64,000 nt of DNA from Salmo trutta (GCF_901001165.1 NC_042976.1:48801925-48865924), one strand, 5' to 3'; counted from the first letter of the stretch, positions 45,100 through 57,130 are shown. The notes: a model not told the origin generated them from the sequence alone. A program made the numbers and translations.

Positions 45100-46290
45100 G
45101 TATTGTGCTGTTGGCGGTAGGTGCACTTGATACAGAAGCTCTGCGCAAAGTGTTCCCGTTTTGAACCATTTCATTTGTCTGAAAGGATGAACTCTTTGGC
45201 TAAATTGGTGTTCCTACTGTGCTGGCCAATCTGATAGCTCAATTCACCCTGTCTACAGTTTCTACAACCCCGGCCACAGCAAAGTTTTATACTAGTTTAT
45301 GTGAGATTCAGTCCTTTAAAAACTTTGACCAGAGAGAGAGAATGTCAAAGAATACAGCAAGGAGCTGTATTTATTCAACACTATCACAAAACATAAAATG
45401 TGTTTCTCCCTACTTCCACTGGTGCTGCAATGAATGAGTAGCCAAGTGTATCGATAGCCCTGCGTTTTTATTAATATTATTAGCAGCTCGTTATCTTCAA
45501 TATCGAGGAATATTTCACTTTCTCTGGTCATAGGAACAACATGAATTTGTGCATGAAGCAGATGCGACTCGAGTTTCCCCATCAGGTGGAAGACTGTCTG
45601 TCATGGGTGTCGTAAGGAGTGGACCAAAATGCAGTGGGTAAAGTGCTCATCTTCTATATTTATTAAAGAAAAAAACACTTAAACAAAACAAACGACGAAA
45701 ACAATCCAGTAAGGTGCACAGACTATACTAGGAACAACCACCCACAAACACAAGTGAAAACACACGCAACTAAATATGGCCTCCAATCAGAGATAACCAC
45801 AACCAGCTGCCTCTAATTGGAGGTCATTGACAAAACTAACATAGAAATAGACAAGCTAGATAAACACATAGAAATAGAAATAGAACCTAGAACATAAACC
45901 AAAACCCCCGAAACACACAAACCAAACACCCCCTGCCATGCCCTGACCAAAGTACAATAACAAATAACCCCTTTTACTGGTCAGGACGTGACACTGTCCC
46001 CTCTCTCTGGTCAGTGTCATCAGAGGTAAGGAAGGAGAGAACGTTCCCTCTGCTGCTCCCTCTGCTGAGACTAATGCTATGTTCAAAACAACTTGGAGAT
46101 TCCCGAGTTCCCAGTTCTCCGAGTTCCCAGTTCTAGAGCCGGGGCTCTAGAAAGATACCTGTTTACGATTTGGAATTTCGAGTTGTATTACGATCAAAAA
46201 AATGTTGCCAGTCGGATCTCGTTTTTTTCCAGAGTTGTCTCGAACACACTGAAGTCGGAGATATCCGAGTTCCCAGTTGTTTTGAACATA
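45100..46290. mobile_element. Reversed second copy of the CAGTGG MITE
   Basis: Matches the reverse of 13690-13600 and then of 9690-9000 (for example GCAGATGCGACTCGAGTTTC against GAAACTCGAGTCGCACCGCATCTGC). It lacks the L2 insertion of the first copy and so marks where that LINE went in. It is interrupted by the solo LTR at 45599-45993. Confidence 0.7.
45599..45993. mobile_element. Solo LTR, 395 bp
   Basis: TGTCATGGGTGTCGTAAGGA ... GGTCAGGACGTGACA, flanked by CTGTC (45594-45598 and 45994-45998). Related in ends and internal plan to the LTRs at 24150 and 27298 (an inverted pair CTCCAATCAGAG / CTCTAATTGGAG). Confidence 0.9.
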
Positions 46291-46490
46291 GCATCAGTAA
46301 AGCCATCAGGATTCTCAGTACATCGCACAGACAGGAATAAATATCTCTCTGGGAAGCAGAAGGGCGGAGGGGTGTGTTTTATGATTAACGACTCATGGTG
46401 TAATTCTAGGAACATACAGAAACTCAAGTCATTTTGTTCACCTGACCTAGAACACTTCACAATTAAATGATTGCATGTACTGTTTAAATA
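46291..46490 (+). mobile_element. LINE endonuclease fragment
   Basis: Reads KPSGFSVHRTDRN, GGGVCFMINDSWCNSRNIQK and FCSPDLEHFTIK, the middle of the AP-like endonuclease of the D-family LINEs. No other part is attached. Confidence 0.75.
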
Positions 46491-46757
46491 TATATATACT
46501 GCTCAAAAAAATAAAGGGAACACTTAAACAACACATCCTAGATCTGAATGTAAGAAATAATCTTAATAAATACTTTTTTCTTTACATAGTTGAATGTGCT
46601 GACAACAAAATCACACAAAAATAATCAATGGAAATCAAATTTATCAACCCATGGAGGTCTGGATTTGGAGTCACACTCAAAATTAAAGTGGAAAACCACA
46701 CTACAGGCTGATCCAACTTTGATGTAATGTCCTTAAAACAAGTCAAAATGAGGCTCA

Positions 46758-48125
46758 GTAGTGTGTGTGGCCTCCACGTGCCTGTATGACCTCCCTACAA
46801 CGCCTGGGCATGCTCCTGATGAGGTGGCGGATGGTCTCCTGAGGGATCTCCTCCCAGACCTGGACTAAAGCATCCGCCAACTCCTGGACAGTCTGTGGTG
46901 CAACGTGGCGTTGGTGGATGGAGCGAGACTGTAACGATCGTCGTGCATGAAGGAAGAAGTGGACCAAGGCGCAGCTGGGAGCGAACACATGTTATTTATT
47001 TCAGACTGAAATAACACGGACAAAACAGAGAATAAACGTATCGCTACTGCTCAAACAAAAAGAGACAACAACCCACAAACATCGTGGGGGGAAAAGGAAC
47101 TTAAATATGATTCCCCAATCAGAGGCAACTAGCGACAGCTGTCTCTGATTGGGAATCGACAGAACCCAACATAGAAATACATACAACATAGAAAGCAAGG
47201 CTATACCAAAACATAGAAAATAAACTATAGAAATGCCACACCCTGACCAAAATAGAAGAGTTCACCTGGTCAGGGCGTGACAGAGACATGATGTCCCAGA
47301 TGTGCTCAATTGGATTCAGGTCTGGGGAACGGGCGGGCCAGTCCATAGCATCAATGCCTTCCTCTTGCAGGAACTGCTGACACACTCCAGCCACATGAGG
47401 TCTAGCATTGTCTTGCATTAGGAGGAACCCAGGGCCAACCGCACCAGCATATGGTCTCACAAGGGGTCTGAGGATCTCATCTCGGTACCTAATGGCAGTC
47501 AGGCTACCTCTGGCGAGCACATGGAGGGCTGTGTGGCCCCCCAAAGAAATGCCACCCTACACCATGACTGACCCACCGCCAAACCGGTCATGCTGGAGGA
47601 TGTTGCAGAACGTTCTCCACGGCATCTCCAGACTCTGTCACGCCTGTCACGTGCTCAGTGTGAACCTGCTTTCATCTGTGAAGAGCACAGGGCGCCAGTG
47701 GCGAATTTGCCAATCTTGGTGTTCTCTGGCAAATGCCAAACGTCCTGCACGGTGTTGGGCTGTAAGCACAACCCCCACCTGTGGACGTCGGGCCCTCATA
47801 CCACCCTCATGGAGTCTGTTTCTGACCGTTTGAGCAGACACATGCACATTTGTGGCCTGCTGGAGGTCATTTTGCAGGGCTCTGGCAGTGCTTCTCCTGC
47901 TCCTCCTTGCACAAAGGCGGTGGTAGCGGTCCTGCTGCTGGGTTGTTGCCCTCCTACGGCCTCCTCCACGTCTCCTGATGTACTGGCCTGTCTCCTGGTA
48001 GCGCCTCCATGCCACACTACGCTGACAGACACAGCAAACCTTCTTTCCACAGCTCGCATTGATATGCCATCCTGGATGAGCTGCACTACCTGAGCCACTT
48101 GTGTGGGTTGTAGACTCTGTCTCAT
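46758..48125 (-). pseudogene. Tc1 transposase (second family), interrupted
   Basis: On the - strand from about 48125 (MRQSLQPTQVAQVVQLIQDG) the N-terminal HTH part is followed by a frameshift near 48015. VLFTDESRFTLS then stops at about 47647, then NILQHDRFGGGSVMVWG-type sequence, LLMQDNARPHVAG and PDLNPIEHIWDIMS. There the solo LTR (46930-47282) interrupts, and the last part (RSIHQRHVAPQTVQELADAL to VIQARGGHTHY) resumes at 46929. Catalytic residues are all present but spread over four frames. Confidence 0.88.
46930..47282. mobile_element. Solo LTR, 353 bp, inside a Tc1 gene
   Basis: TGTAACGATCGTCGTGCATG ... GGTCAGGGCGTGACA, flanked by GAGAC (46925-46929 and 47283-47287). The uninterrupted Tc1 at 23260-23275 shows the empty site (reverse GAGCGAGACATGATG), so the boundaries are certain. 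Confidence 0.95.
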
Positions 48126-48421
48126 GCTACCACTAGAGTGAAAGCACCGCCAGCATTCAAAAGTGACCAAAACTTCAGCCAGGAAGCATAGGAACTGAGA
48201 AGTGGTCTGTGGTCCCCACCTGCAGAACCACTCCTTTATTGGGGGTGTCTTGCTAATTGCCTATAATTTCCACCTGTTGTCTATTCCATTTGCACAACAG
48301 CATGTGAAATGTATTGTCAATCAGTTTTGCTTCCTAAGTGGACAGTTTGATTTCACAGAAGTGTGATTGACTTGGAGTTACATTGTGTTGTTTAAGTGTT
48401 CCCTTTATTTTTTGGAGCAGT

Positions 48422-49237
48422 GTATATATATTTTTTTACTTGACCTGCTCTTAGAATGCATGACTTGGACTTGACTCGAGACGTTTCACTTGGGACTGGA
48501 CTTCGGACTTGAACCTTGCGATTTGAGATTTGCTTGTGACTCGAATAATAAGGACTTGGTCCCAACTCTGCTTGATACATCTAGGCCCGGACTCGACACA
48601 GAGACCATTGCGCCATAACCAATCAGAGCTACAGTAAGGCTATATGCAAATAGTCCATTGCCATACGTACCAAAGATGGCTTGATACATCTAGCTAAGTA
48701 ATTTAGCTAGCTAGAACCGAAAATCACACGAAGCCTTGTACCAAAGACTATCATCTGTGCTTGTACTGTCCAGCTGTCTGCTGGGAATATGTTAGGTTAT
48801 CGTCCTGGACAAGTGGGTGAGGGGCAGACTTCTCCCCCAAAAAATATGTTGATGTAGTGCATTTTGGCAACTGAGGGAGAGAGAGCCTACTTGTTGGTTG
48901 TTTGATCAACAGGACTGTAATGTACCCAAAAGTAAGACTCCTGTTGTATTTATATATTTGCAGAAGACGATTCAGGTTCTTAAAATAACAACTGCTTTCT
49001 AAACATTGATCTGAATAAAGTCACGCTGTGCCTGTAAACACACTCCAGTGCAGTGCAACTTTAAAGTGAATGACACAGGCCTGTATTTTAGACCTACTGT
49101 ACCTCTGATTGGTTATGGCACACCGGTTTGTGTCTTAAGTCCAAGCTTGGACAAGACTGACAATTTTATATTAATTTATATTTACTGCGGTGTCTGTTGA
49201 TTGCCAAAATGCATTGCCAATTCCCACTCATATCAGT
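48422..49237. other. No gene; GACTTG-rich repeat at 48435-48560
   Basis: A degenerate GACTTG/ACTTGG array (ATGACTTGGACTTGACTCGA and so on) follows the Tc1. The rest is unassigned. Confidence 0.5.
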
Positions 49238-49757
49238 TGTGGCAAAGAAGGGGGTCGAGTGATAAATGGCAGATATGTGAGGGCAGAACTAATAAACGGG
49301 CTCTGCCCGATCACTAAAATGGCCACCCCGATCAGAACTACAGATCACAAAATGGCCGACTGCCAAAACTACAATTCCCAGAAGCAAGGGGAACCCTCAG
49401 AAGGTGGAGCCGACCCACAGATAAAAGGTCAAGAAAAACCAGGAAGAGAGAGAGAGAGCGGGAAGGATCTATGAACCATAGAGAGAGAGACATTCTACAT
49501 TGGCTGGATTTACCGTGTACGAGCTGGACTGTTTTGGACTTACCTGTTGGCGTTTAGACCTGGACCTACCGAGAACCAGATTTGTGTACCGAACCCTGCT
49601 ATCCTTGACCTTACCTGCGACCTGGGTGGACCAGGACAGAGAAACAAACATACAGGTACTGTCGTGTTCGAAAGAACTTTAATTCTGGGCTGACTTTGGT
49701 GACAGTTTCTCACTTAATTTGTGACAAACGCTCCTAGCTTTGAAGAGGTTTGCCACA
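49238..49757 (+). repeat. 5' LTR
   Basis: The TATA-like ATAAAAG at 49421-49427 is a plausible promoter, with transcription expected to begin about 30 bases on. It contains an open frame that is the LTR copy of the end of the pol frame, not a gene of its own. Confidence 0.95.
49421..49427 (+). promoter_or_regulatory. TATA-like box of the LTR promoter
   Basis: ATAAAAG preceded by GACCCACAG, in the U3 part of the 5' LTR; repeated at 54458-54464 in the 3' LTR. Confidence 0.55.
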
Positions 49758-49759
49758 CG

Positions 49760-49778
49760 TGGTGGAGAATGTGGGCAT
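49760..49778 (+). promoter_or_regulatory. Primer-binding site, tRNA-Ala
   Basis: TGGTGGAGAATGTGGGCAT starts two bases after the LTR. Its reverse complement is, from memory, the 3' end of a vertebrate tRNA-Ala(AGC) including CCA, over all 19 bases. Confidence 0.75.
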
Positions 49779-49915
49779 TGGATTAACCATACCGCTGGTT
49801 AGGTAGAAAAAAAAAAAAAAAAAAAAAGTTTAGTTAGCACTCCAAAGGGGAGTCAAGTTTTTTTTTTGTTTGTTTTTTTGTGGCTTTGTTTGGTTAGGAC
49901 AGTTTTTTCAGGAAA

Positions 49916-52900
49916 ATGAGTATGGAGGGAGCCATACAGGCCCTGTTACAAGCGGTGGCCGCCCAACAAGAGGCAACTAGAGCTCAACAAATAGCTCATC
50001 AGGATGCAATGCGAATGTATCAGGACACGTTACAGGTCCAGCACCACACCAACCAGCTGCTCAGAGAAGAGCAAGAGAGAAACACCCGGGAGTTAAGAGA
50101 AGGCCTAAAGGGGCTAGCGGACCAAATTGGGACTCAGTTACCAGCTGCAAATACCCAAAGGTGGGCCAATCATTTTCTTCAAAAAATGACAGCGCAGGAT
50201 GATGTGGAAGCATATCTTACCACCTTCGAAAGGACGGCAGAGAGGGAGAAGTGGCCAAAAGAAGAATGGGCAGGGCTTCTGGCACCATACCTGGCAGGGG
50301 ATGCTCAAAAAGCATATTTTGACCTGGAGTTGAAGGATGCACAGGATTACGATAAACTCAAGGGAGAGATTCTGACTAGACTGGGAGTGACCGATACCGT
50401 GAGGGCACACCGCTTCCACCAGTGGTCCTACAGACCGGGACAACCCCCCCGAACACAGATGTTCGACTTGATTCACCTGGCACGGAAATGGTTGCGACCG
50501 GAGACCCGTTCGTCCGCTGAGGTCGTCGAGACCATCGTACTCAACCAGTTTCAGCGAGGTCTACCCCAAGAAGTGCGACGATGGGTTGGCCAGAACGAGG
50601 TACTTTCCGCCGACCATCTCGTGGGCCTGGTTGAACGGTATTGTACGGCAGGAACAGCTGAGCAGGCGCAGGAGGAAAGATTCCCATTCCCCAGGCCTGG
50701 GCGAACCAGCGGACAGGTTAAGACTGTGCCAACAGGGGGAGGGGGAGGAGAGCAGCGTGGGGCCATGAGGAAAGAATCAGAATCAGGCCGAGACACTAAG
50801 GGAAAAACCGGAAACCGGGACTGGGGGTCGAGGAGGTCTCCCCCCTGGAACCCTATTATCTGTTACAATTGTAATCGACCGGGACATATTGCAGCCTACT
50901 GCCCTATTAAAGAAGAGCCAATGCAATGTAACCTCGGTGAAAAAGAAGATGAGATATGGTATGCATGTCCCGTGGTAACCACTGTACTTGAAAGATCAAG
51001 AAACAAACATATGTGCAGGGTGAAGGTTGAAGGGAAGGAGGTTGAAGCACTACTGGATTCCGGCAGTATGCTAACCCTGGTCGTTGCAAACCTAGTGCCG
51101 ACGCATAAACTGGATACAAGTCAGGATATCAGTGTTACGTGCATTCATGGGGATACCCGTCTGTACCCCACAGCATTAGTGAGCATACAAACAGAGGACG
51201 GTCTGCTGGATTATGAGGTCGGCGTGGTCCCAAAGATGCCATATGATGTAATATTGGGTAGATACTTTCCTAACTTTGCGAAGTTAGGTCAAAAGAACGG
51301 CATATTTGAGAAGCCAACAACCCTGACCAAGCAGGAAGAAGCATGGGGCCTTCAACCAAGGCCAAGAAAAGAGGTCTCCCAGGGGCCAAGCCCACAGGTA
51401 CTAGTAGGGGAGGATGAGGATGAAGTGGCAAACCTTGTTGATAATGAACAGCCCAGTACTAGTGGGGCTGGGGTCGATCTGAATCCAGAGGACGACTATC
51501 TAGAACCAGCAGACCTGGCAGGGTCCATGACTAATTTCGGGACGGCCCAACACCAGGATCCAACCCTGCAGCAAGCCAGAGCAGACGTGCAGGTCATAGA
51601 TGGTACTCCCATAAATGATAGGATGATGCCTAATAGTTTTCCCCACTTCATCATGAAAAATGGTTTGGTGTACAGAGTCTCAAAAATAGGGGTTGATGTG
51701 GTGGAACAGTTGTTGGTCCCCACCCGGTACAGAAAGACAGTGCTGGATCTAGCTCATGGGCACATTCTGGGTGGACACCTTGGTATCGATAAAACCCGAG
51801 ACCGGATTGTAAGGAGGTTTTACTGGCCAGGAATTCAGGCTGAAGTGGCTCGGCATTGTGGAGAGTGCCCGGAGTGCCAGGTAACAGCTCCCCGACCAGC
51901 GTTTAGAAGCCCGTTAGTGCCACTCCCCATAATCGAAACGCCATTTGAGAGGATAGCGATGGACATAGTGGGCCCACTACCCAAATCTGCCAGAGGGCAC
52001 CAATACATTCTGGTCATTCTAGATTATGCCACTCGCTACCCAGAAGCCATTCCCCTTCGGACAATGGCTTCCAAAAATATCGCCAAGGAACTAGTGCTAT
52101 TGTTCACCAGGGTTGGGGTCCCAAAGGAGATCCTTACTGACCAGGGGACCCCCTTTATGTCCCGCCTTATGGCAGACCTTTGTAAATTGTGGCAGGTGAA
52201 ACAGTTGAGGACATCAGTTTACCATCCACAGACGGACGGGCTGGTTGAGAGATTCAACCGGACCCTGAAGTCAATGCTCAGGAAGGTAATCGACAAGGAT
52301 GGGAAAAACTGGGATTGCATGTTGCCATATCTGATGTTTGCCATTAGAGAGGTTCCTCAAGCCTCGCTGGGGTTTTCTCCCTTCGAGCTGGTATATGGGA
52401 GGCACCCCCGGGGAATCTTAGACATTGCCCGGGAAACCTGGGAACACCAATCCACCCCGTATACTAGTGTCATAGAGCACGTCACGGCAATGCAAAACAG
52501 GATAGCCACAGTCATGCCCATCGTCAGAGAGCACATGAGACAAGCACAAGAGCACCAGCGGCACACTTATAACCGGCAGGCTACCCTGAGGGAATTTCAA
52601 CCGGGAGATAAGGTGTTAGTGCTGATCCCCACGGTAGAGTGCAAACTACTAGCCACATGGAAAGGACCATATGAAGTACTGGTGAGAATAGGAGAAGTTA
52701 ATTATCGGATCCGACAGCCAGGTCGACGGCCCCAGGAACAGATCTATCACATAAACCTGTTAAAAGCATGGAGAGAGAGAGAAACACTAATGGTCACGTA
52801 CCCCACACACACTCAGGAGACAGCTGAAGTAAATATTTCACCTACTTTGTCCCCAGCACAAGTACAGGAAGTAAAGACCCTGATCCAGAAAAACAGAGAT

Positions 52901-54508
52901 GTGTTTTCAGAAGTACCCGGCCGAACTGAGGTTACAGCTCATGATATCGTTTCCCTACCAGGGAGAAAAGTGAGCATGAGGCCATATCGGGTACCCGAGG
53001 CTCGACAGGCAGCGATTAGAGCAGAGACGGAGAAAATGTTGACAGCTGGAGTGATCGAAGAGTCACATAGTGAGTGGTCTAGCCCAATTGTGATGGTCTC
53101 CAAGCCCGATGGGTCTTTGCGGTTCTGTAACGACTTTCGGAAGGTAAATGAAATCTCCAAGTTTGATGCCTACCCCATGCCCAGAGTAGACGAACTACTG
53201 GAGAAAATTGGTAAAGCTCGGTACATTACGACCCTGGACCTGACAAAAGGGTACTGGCAAATTCCTCTGACCCCCAGGGCCAAAGAAAAGACAGCATTTG
53301 CAACCCCTGACGGTTTGTTTCAATACACCGTCATGCCATTCGGCCTACATGGGGCCCCAGCCACCTTTCAACGGCTCATGGACAAGGTCCTAAAACCGCA
53401 CCAAGCATACGCCGCAGCTTATTTAGATGACGTGGGGATCTACAGCCCAGATTGGGAATCCCACTTACCCCGGGTACAGGCGGTGTTAGACGCCCTTAGA
53501 AAGGCAGGGCTCACGGCGAACCCTGCCAAGTGTTATGTGGGGTTAGAGGAAACGGAGTATCTGGGATACACCGTGGGAAGAGGATTAATCAAACCCCAAC
53601 GTAAGAAGGTGGAGGCAATTAGAGAATGGCCGAAACCAGTAAATAAGAAGCAGGTTCGAGCCTTCCTAGGGCTGACCGGGTACTACCGGAAGTTCATCCC
53701 AAGTTATGCCACAGTGGCCGCCCCACTCACCGACATGACTAGAGCCAGAGGGCCAAACATGGTCAAGTGGGATGAAAGGGCCACCAAAGCATTTAGGACA
53801 TTACAGGAGGCCCTCTGCTGTAATCCAGTGCTGGTGGTACCAGACTTTGAGAGAGAGTTTGTGGTTCAGACGGATGCTTCAGAGGTCGGCTTGGGAGCAG
53901 TGCTGTCCCAAGAGGTAGAAGGGGTGGAACACCCCATCCTGTTTTTAAGCAGGAAGCTGGAACCACGGGAAACCAACTACTCAGTTGTTGAGAAAGAGGC
54001 GCTGGCAGTAAAGTGGGCTCTGGAAAGCCTGAAATACTACCTGCTGGGGCGCCACTTCACCCTCATCAGTGACCATGCACCACTCACCTGGATGCATAGG
54101 GCTAAAGAGAAGAATGCTCGGGTGATGCGGTGGTTTTTGAGTCTCCAACCGTTTCACTTTGACTTGAAACACAGAGCAGGAAAGGAAATGGGAAATGTGG
54201 ATGGGTTATCCCGCATGCACGCATATTTTGCTGCGGTAGCCCGACCTAGGGGGTCGGATCTAGGGGGGGAGATGTGTGGCAAAGAAGGGGGTCGAGTGAT
54301 AAATGGCAGATATGTGAGGGCAGAACTAATAAACGGGCTCTGCCCGATCACTAAAATGGCCACCCCGATCAGAACTACAGATCACAAAATGGCCGACTGC
54401 CAAAACTACAATTCCCAGAAGCAAGGGGAACCCTCAGAAGGTGGAGCCGACCCACAGATAAAAGGTCAAGAAAAACCAGGAAGAGAGAGAGAGAGCGGGA
54501 AGGATCTA
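49916..54508 (+). CDS. Gag-Pol polyprotein with PR-IN-RT-RH order
   Basis: A single frame of 1531 codons with no stop or shift. Gag: coiled Gln-rich N-terminus (1-75) and SCAN/retrotransposon-gag-like region (80-245). CCHC knuckle: C316, C319, H324, C329. Protease: LLDSGSM, Asp381. Integrase: zinc region with H614/H616, H621, C651, C654; catalytic Asp683, Asp742 and Glu778 (D35E); GPY motif at 917-919. Reverse transcriptase: from about 1000, with LDLTKGYWQI (Asp1108) and YLDD (1169-1172). RNase H: Asp1320, Glu1361, Asp1386, Asp1429. Integrase before RT is the order known for Gmr1-like Ty3/gypsy elements. Gag and pol are fused in frame, so Gag excess must come from processing or another mechanism. 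Residues 1454-1531 are encoded by the 3' LTR. No env. The start is the first Met; a second Met is at residue 3. Confidence 0.95.
54262..54274 (+). promoter_or_regulatory. Polypurine tract
   Basis: AGGGGGGGAGATG directly before the 3' LTR, the expected primer for plus-strand DNA synthesis. It lies inside the coding frame (residues near GGEM, 1450-1453). Confidence 0.8.
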
Positions 54509-54794
54509 TGAACCATAGAGAGAGAGACATTCTACATTGGCTGGATTTACCGTGTACGAGCTGGACTGTTTTGGACTTACCTGTTGGCGTTTAGACCTGG
54601 ACCTACCGAGAACCAGATTTGTGTACCGAACCCTGCTATCCTTGACCTTACCTGCGACCTGGGTGGACCAGGACAGAGAAACAAACATACAGGTACTGTC
54701 GTGTTCGAAAGAACTTTAATTCTGGGCTGACTTTGGTGACAGTTTCTCACTTAATTTGTGACAAACGCTCCTAGCTTTGAAGAGGTTTGCCACA
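54275..54794 (+). repeat. 3' LTR
   Basis: 520 bp, no difference seen from the 5' LTR on reading. Encodes the last 78 residues of the polyprotein (CGKEGGRVINGRYVRAELIN onward, ending ERESGKDL). Confidence 0.95.
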
Positions 54795-57045
54795 CAGTAT
54801 AGAATTTTCACATCCGACTAGACGTAATTTCCAAACATTCTATGAATGTATGAAAATTTGACAATTAGCAATGCGTTTGCTTGACACAAAATGTAAAAAA
54901 AAAAGTTATATATATACACTTTTTAATGTGATTTAATGGTGCTAAAATTATGTCAGTTTCTATTTAAATGCATTCAAAGTCTCTGCCATTGAAAGGGAAA
55001 CTTCAACTGATTGAATTGGGGCTTCAAGGGATAGTTCACCTATTTTCAATTTCCCTAGGGTAATGTTTCCTCCATACCTGGTTATTTAACAAAGTCTAAA
55101 ATAATCTGGCTATCTAGAATTTTCAGAGAATGTAGCAATGCTAGGGAATACGGATTGTATCAGTTTCTCAACGCATGAGAAAGGAGCAGAGGGTGACCAA
55201 ATAATAATAATTAATATTATTAAAAACAAAAAACGACTCTAAGTGAGAATAGGCATTGGTCTGAAGCCAAAAAATAAAGGAAATTAAAATGAGGACCGCA
55301 ATGCCTATTCCACCCATGCTCTACCAAGGTTTTCCAGCACACAGAGTTGGTCTACTACAGTAGCTAATCTGGTATTGTACTTCAAACTATGTGTAGGTAG
55401 GTGGCTTAGGATTCAAACCTTCTCAAACAGCCTAATTCATGTTATTTCAAACAGAATATAACGTTGTTAAAAAAGATGGCTTAATTGTTCATGCGTATAA
55501 GCATTTAATTGTGTTCGGTAAAAATGATAGACCTTTCAAATGTTTTATGCAACATTATCGGCAAGTAACTTGATGCCTACTGTGCAAAAGTGATTTAGTT
55601 GTTTAACGGGAGTGAAGAGTGTGTGGACATAAAGGTAATATTATCAAAATCCCACATTTAAACCATTGTAATGTATGATTCAGTGCAAAATGCCTATGAC
55701 ATTATTGAAGCTATCGGAATCGGTGTAAAAAAAAAAGATTATGTGTGACAACATATTAAGCAAGAATAAAGAATTGGCAAAGTGATCGTGTCAGGCGAAA
55801 ATGATTTAAAACGTTTTACCATTGCAACATTTGATGTACTGTACAGTCAAATTCACCGTGGTTGTCTGCAGCATGCTATACATTTCACAGCTGGCAAAGC
55901 CTCATTGTGGTTGGTTATTCCCCGTCATTTGCAACCGGTCAATGAGCGTCATCACTATCTTTCCTTTGAGGTACCTCAAACTGTCGTGATTACCAGCTGA
56001 GAAACTTTTATGAGTTAATTTTACTCCTGGCTCAAAGTCTGTCTGAGCAGTGTCTTAACATCATCCTAAAACCTACTCTGAGCTGAGAGTGTTTTGTTGT
56101 TGTCTTAAAACTGATTTTAACAGGGTTCCTAGGACCTTTTCTGAGAGGTTTTGTGGATACAGGCCCTGGTCTATCCTTCCTTCTAGCAAGATGCACGCAG
56201 TAGTACACACCATAACACTCAGTGCCACTTGCTTGCCTCTCCACGAACCCAAAGGCTCTTTTTAAGAGCCACCTAATACAACTAAATAAATGTGCGTGTG
56301 TCGGGAGGGGGCTGTCAAAACTATTTAACGAAAGAATGGTCAAAATATTTCCTCCAAGAGGCGAACCTACAATGTTCTGATCCACAGGTGGGAACTCTAA
56401 CCATTGAACTGAATCCTGTTTTTAACCCCTTGACTTCAACAGACCATTTAAATGTCTGTAAGCTTTCGTCCCCCCCAAAAACATCTTCATTCACCCAGTA
56501 GTGTTGATTTATCTTGCTTTGTTAAAATAAAAAAAGTCTAAAACAGTTTATTTGTTGATAACAGACTCATTTAATCAAGTAGGTAACCAAGTTAGCATTT
56601 AATTTTCTTTTGACTGTATGCTGCTGTAACCTGATCTCATAGCATTTTGTATTATTCTCTAAGTAAATCTGAGACACTCCATTTAGTATGATATGTTATG
56701 TTTCATATGGTATGTATTAATTTGTGGATGTCCATCATCCATTTCACAAGATCTGTTGGAAATTACAATTCTTATGATATGTTACGAAATGCAATTCATA
56801 TGATGTTTTGAATTTAAATTCATACAATATGTTATGAATTTCCAATATGTATGATATGTTACGAATTCCAATTTGTTGTTGCTAACGTTAGCTTGGAGGC
56901 TAATGTTAATGTTAGCTAGGTGCCTAATATTAGCCAAACTATAAGTTAGAGTAAGGTTAGGTCTAGTCTATGAGATCAGGCAGGCACATGGATTGTCCAG
57001 CAAGCAGTAATTCTGAATATTGTTGTTTTTACCCTGGTGCACCAT
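54795..57045. other. No gene; palindromic ATATG repeats at 56640-56880
   Basis: Mostly unassigned AT-rich DNA. About 56690-56880 has repeated motifs of the type GATATGTTACGAATTCCAAT, followed by GCTAACGTTAGC-type repeats to 56960, a low-copy dispersed repeat pattern. Confidence 0.45.
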
Positions 57046-57130
57046 GTATTTGTATTTATTAGGATCCCCATTAGCTGCTGCCAAGGCAACAGCTACTCGT
57101 CCTGGGGTCCAAACACATTAAGGCACATAC
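57046..57130 (-). mobile_element. LINE 3' end fragment
   Basis: TTGTATTTATTAGGATCCCC, ATTAGCTGCTGCCAAGGCAA, CTCGTCCTGGGGTCC: the reverse of a LINE terminus common in teleosts. It directly borders the chromovirus LTR. Confidence 0.6.

Larger units (their letters stand above)
46498..48421 (-). mobile_element. Tc1-like element (second family) with solo LTR inside
   Basis: Reverse-oriented copy of the family at 22116-23692, with the same terminal motif (CTGCTCAAAAAAATAAAGGG at 46499; reverse at 48400-48421). A solo LTR at 46930-47282 lies inside the transposase. Without it the length is about 1.57 kb. Confidence 0.92.
49238..54794 (+). mobile_element. Complete Gmr1-type Ty3/gypsy retrotransposon
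   Basis: The two 520-bp LTRs (49238-49757 and 54275-54794) look identical by eye. They start TGTGGC, end GCCACA and are flanked by CAGT (49234-49237 and 54795-54798). A tRNA-type primer site, one 1531-codon frame and a purine tract complete the structure (5.56 kb). Integrase lies before reverse transcriptase. Everything needed for transposition in cis and trans appears intact, and the LTR identity implies a very recent insertion. Confidence 0.95.

Noticed and set aside
49190..49474. Separate gene of 94 codons upstream of the retrotransposon
   Set aside because: Nearly all of it is the 5' LTR copy of the end of the polyprotein.
54511..54794. Env-like gene after pol, which would make the element a retrovirus
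   Set aside because: No frame exists between pol and the LTR end; pol itself runs into the LTR.
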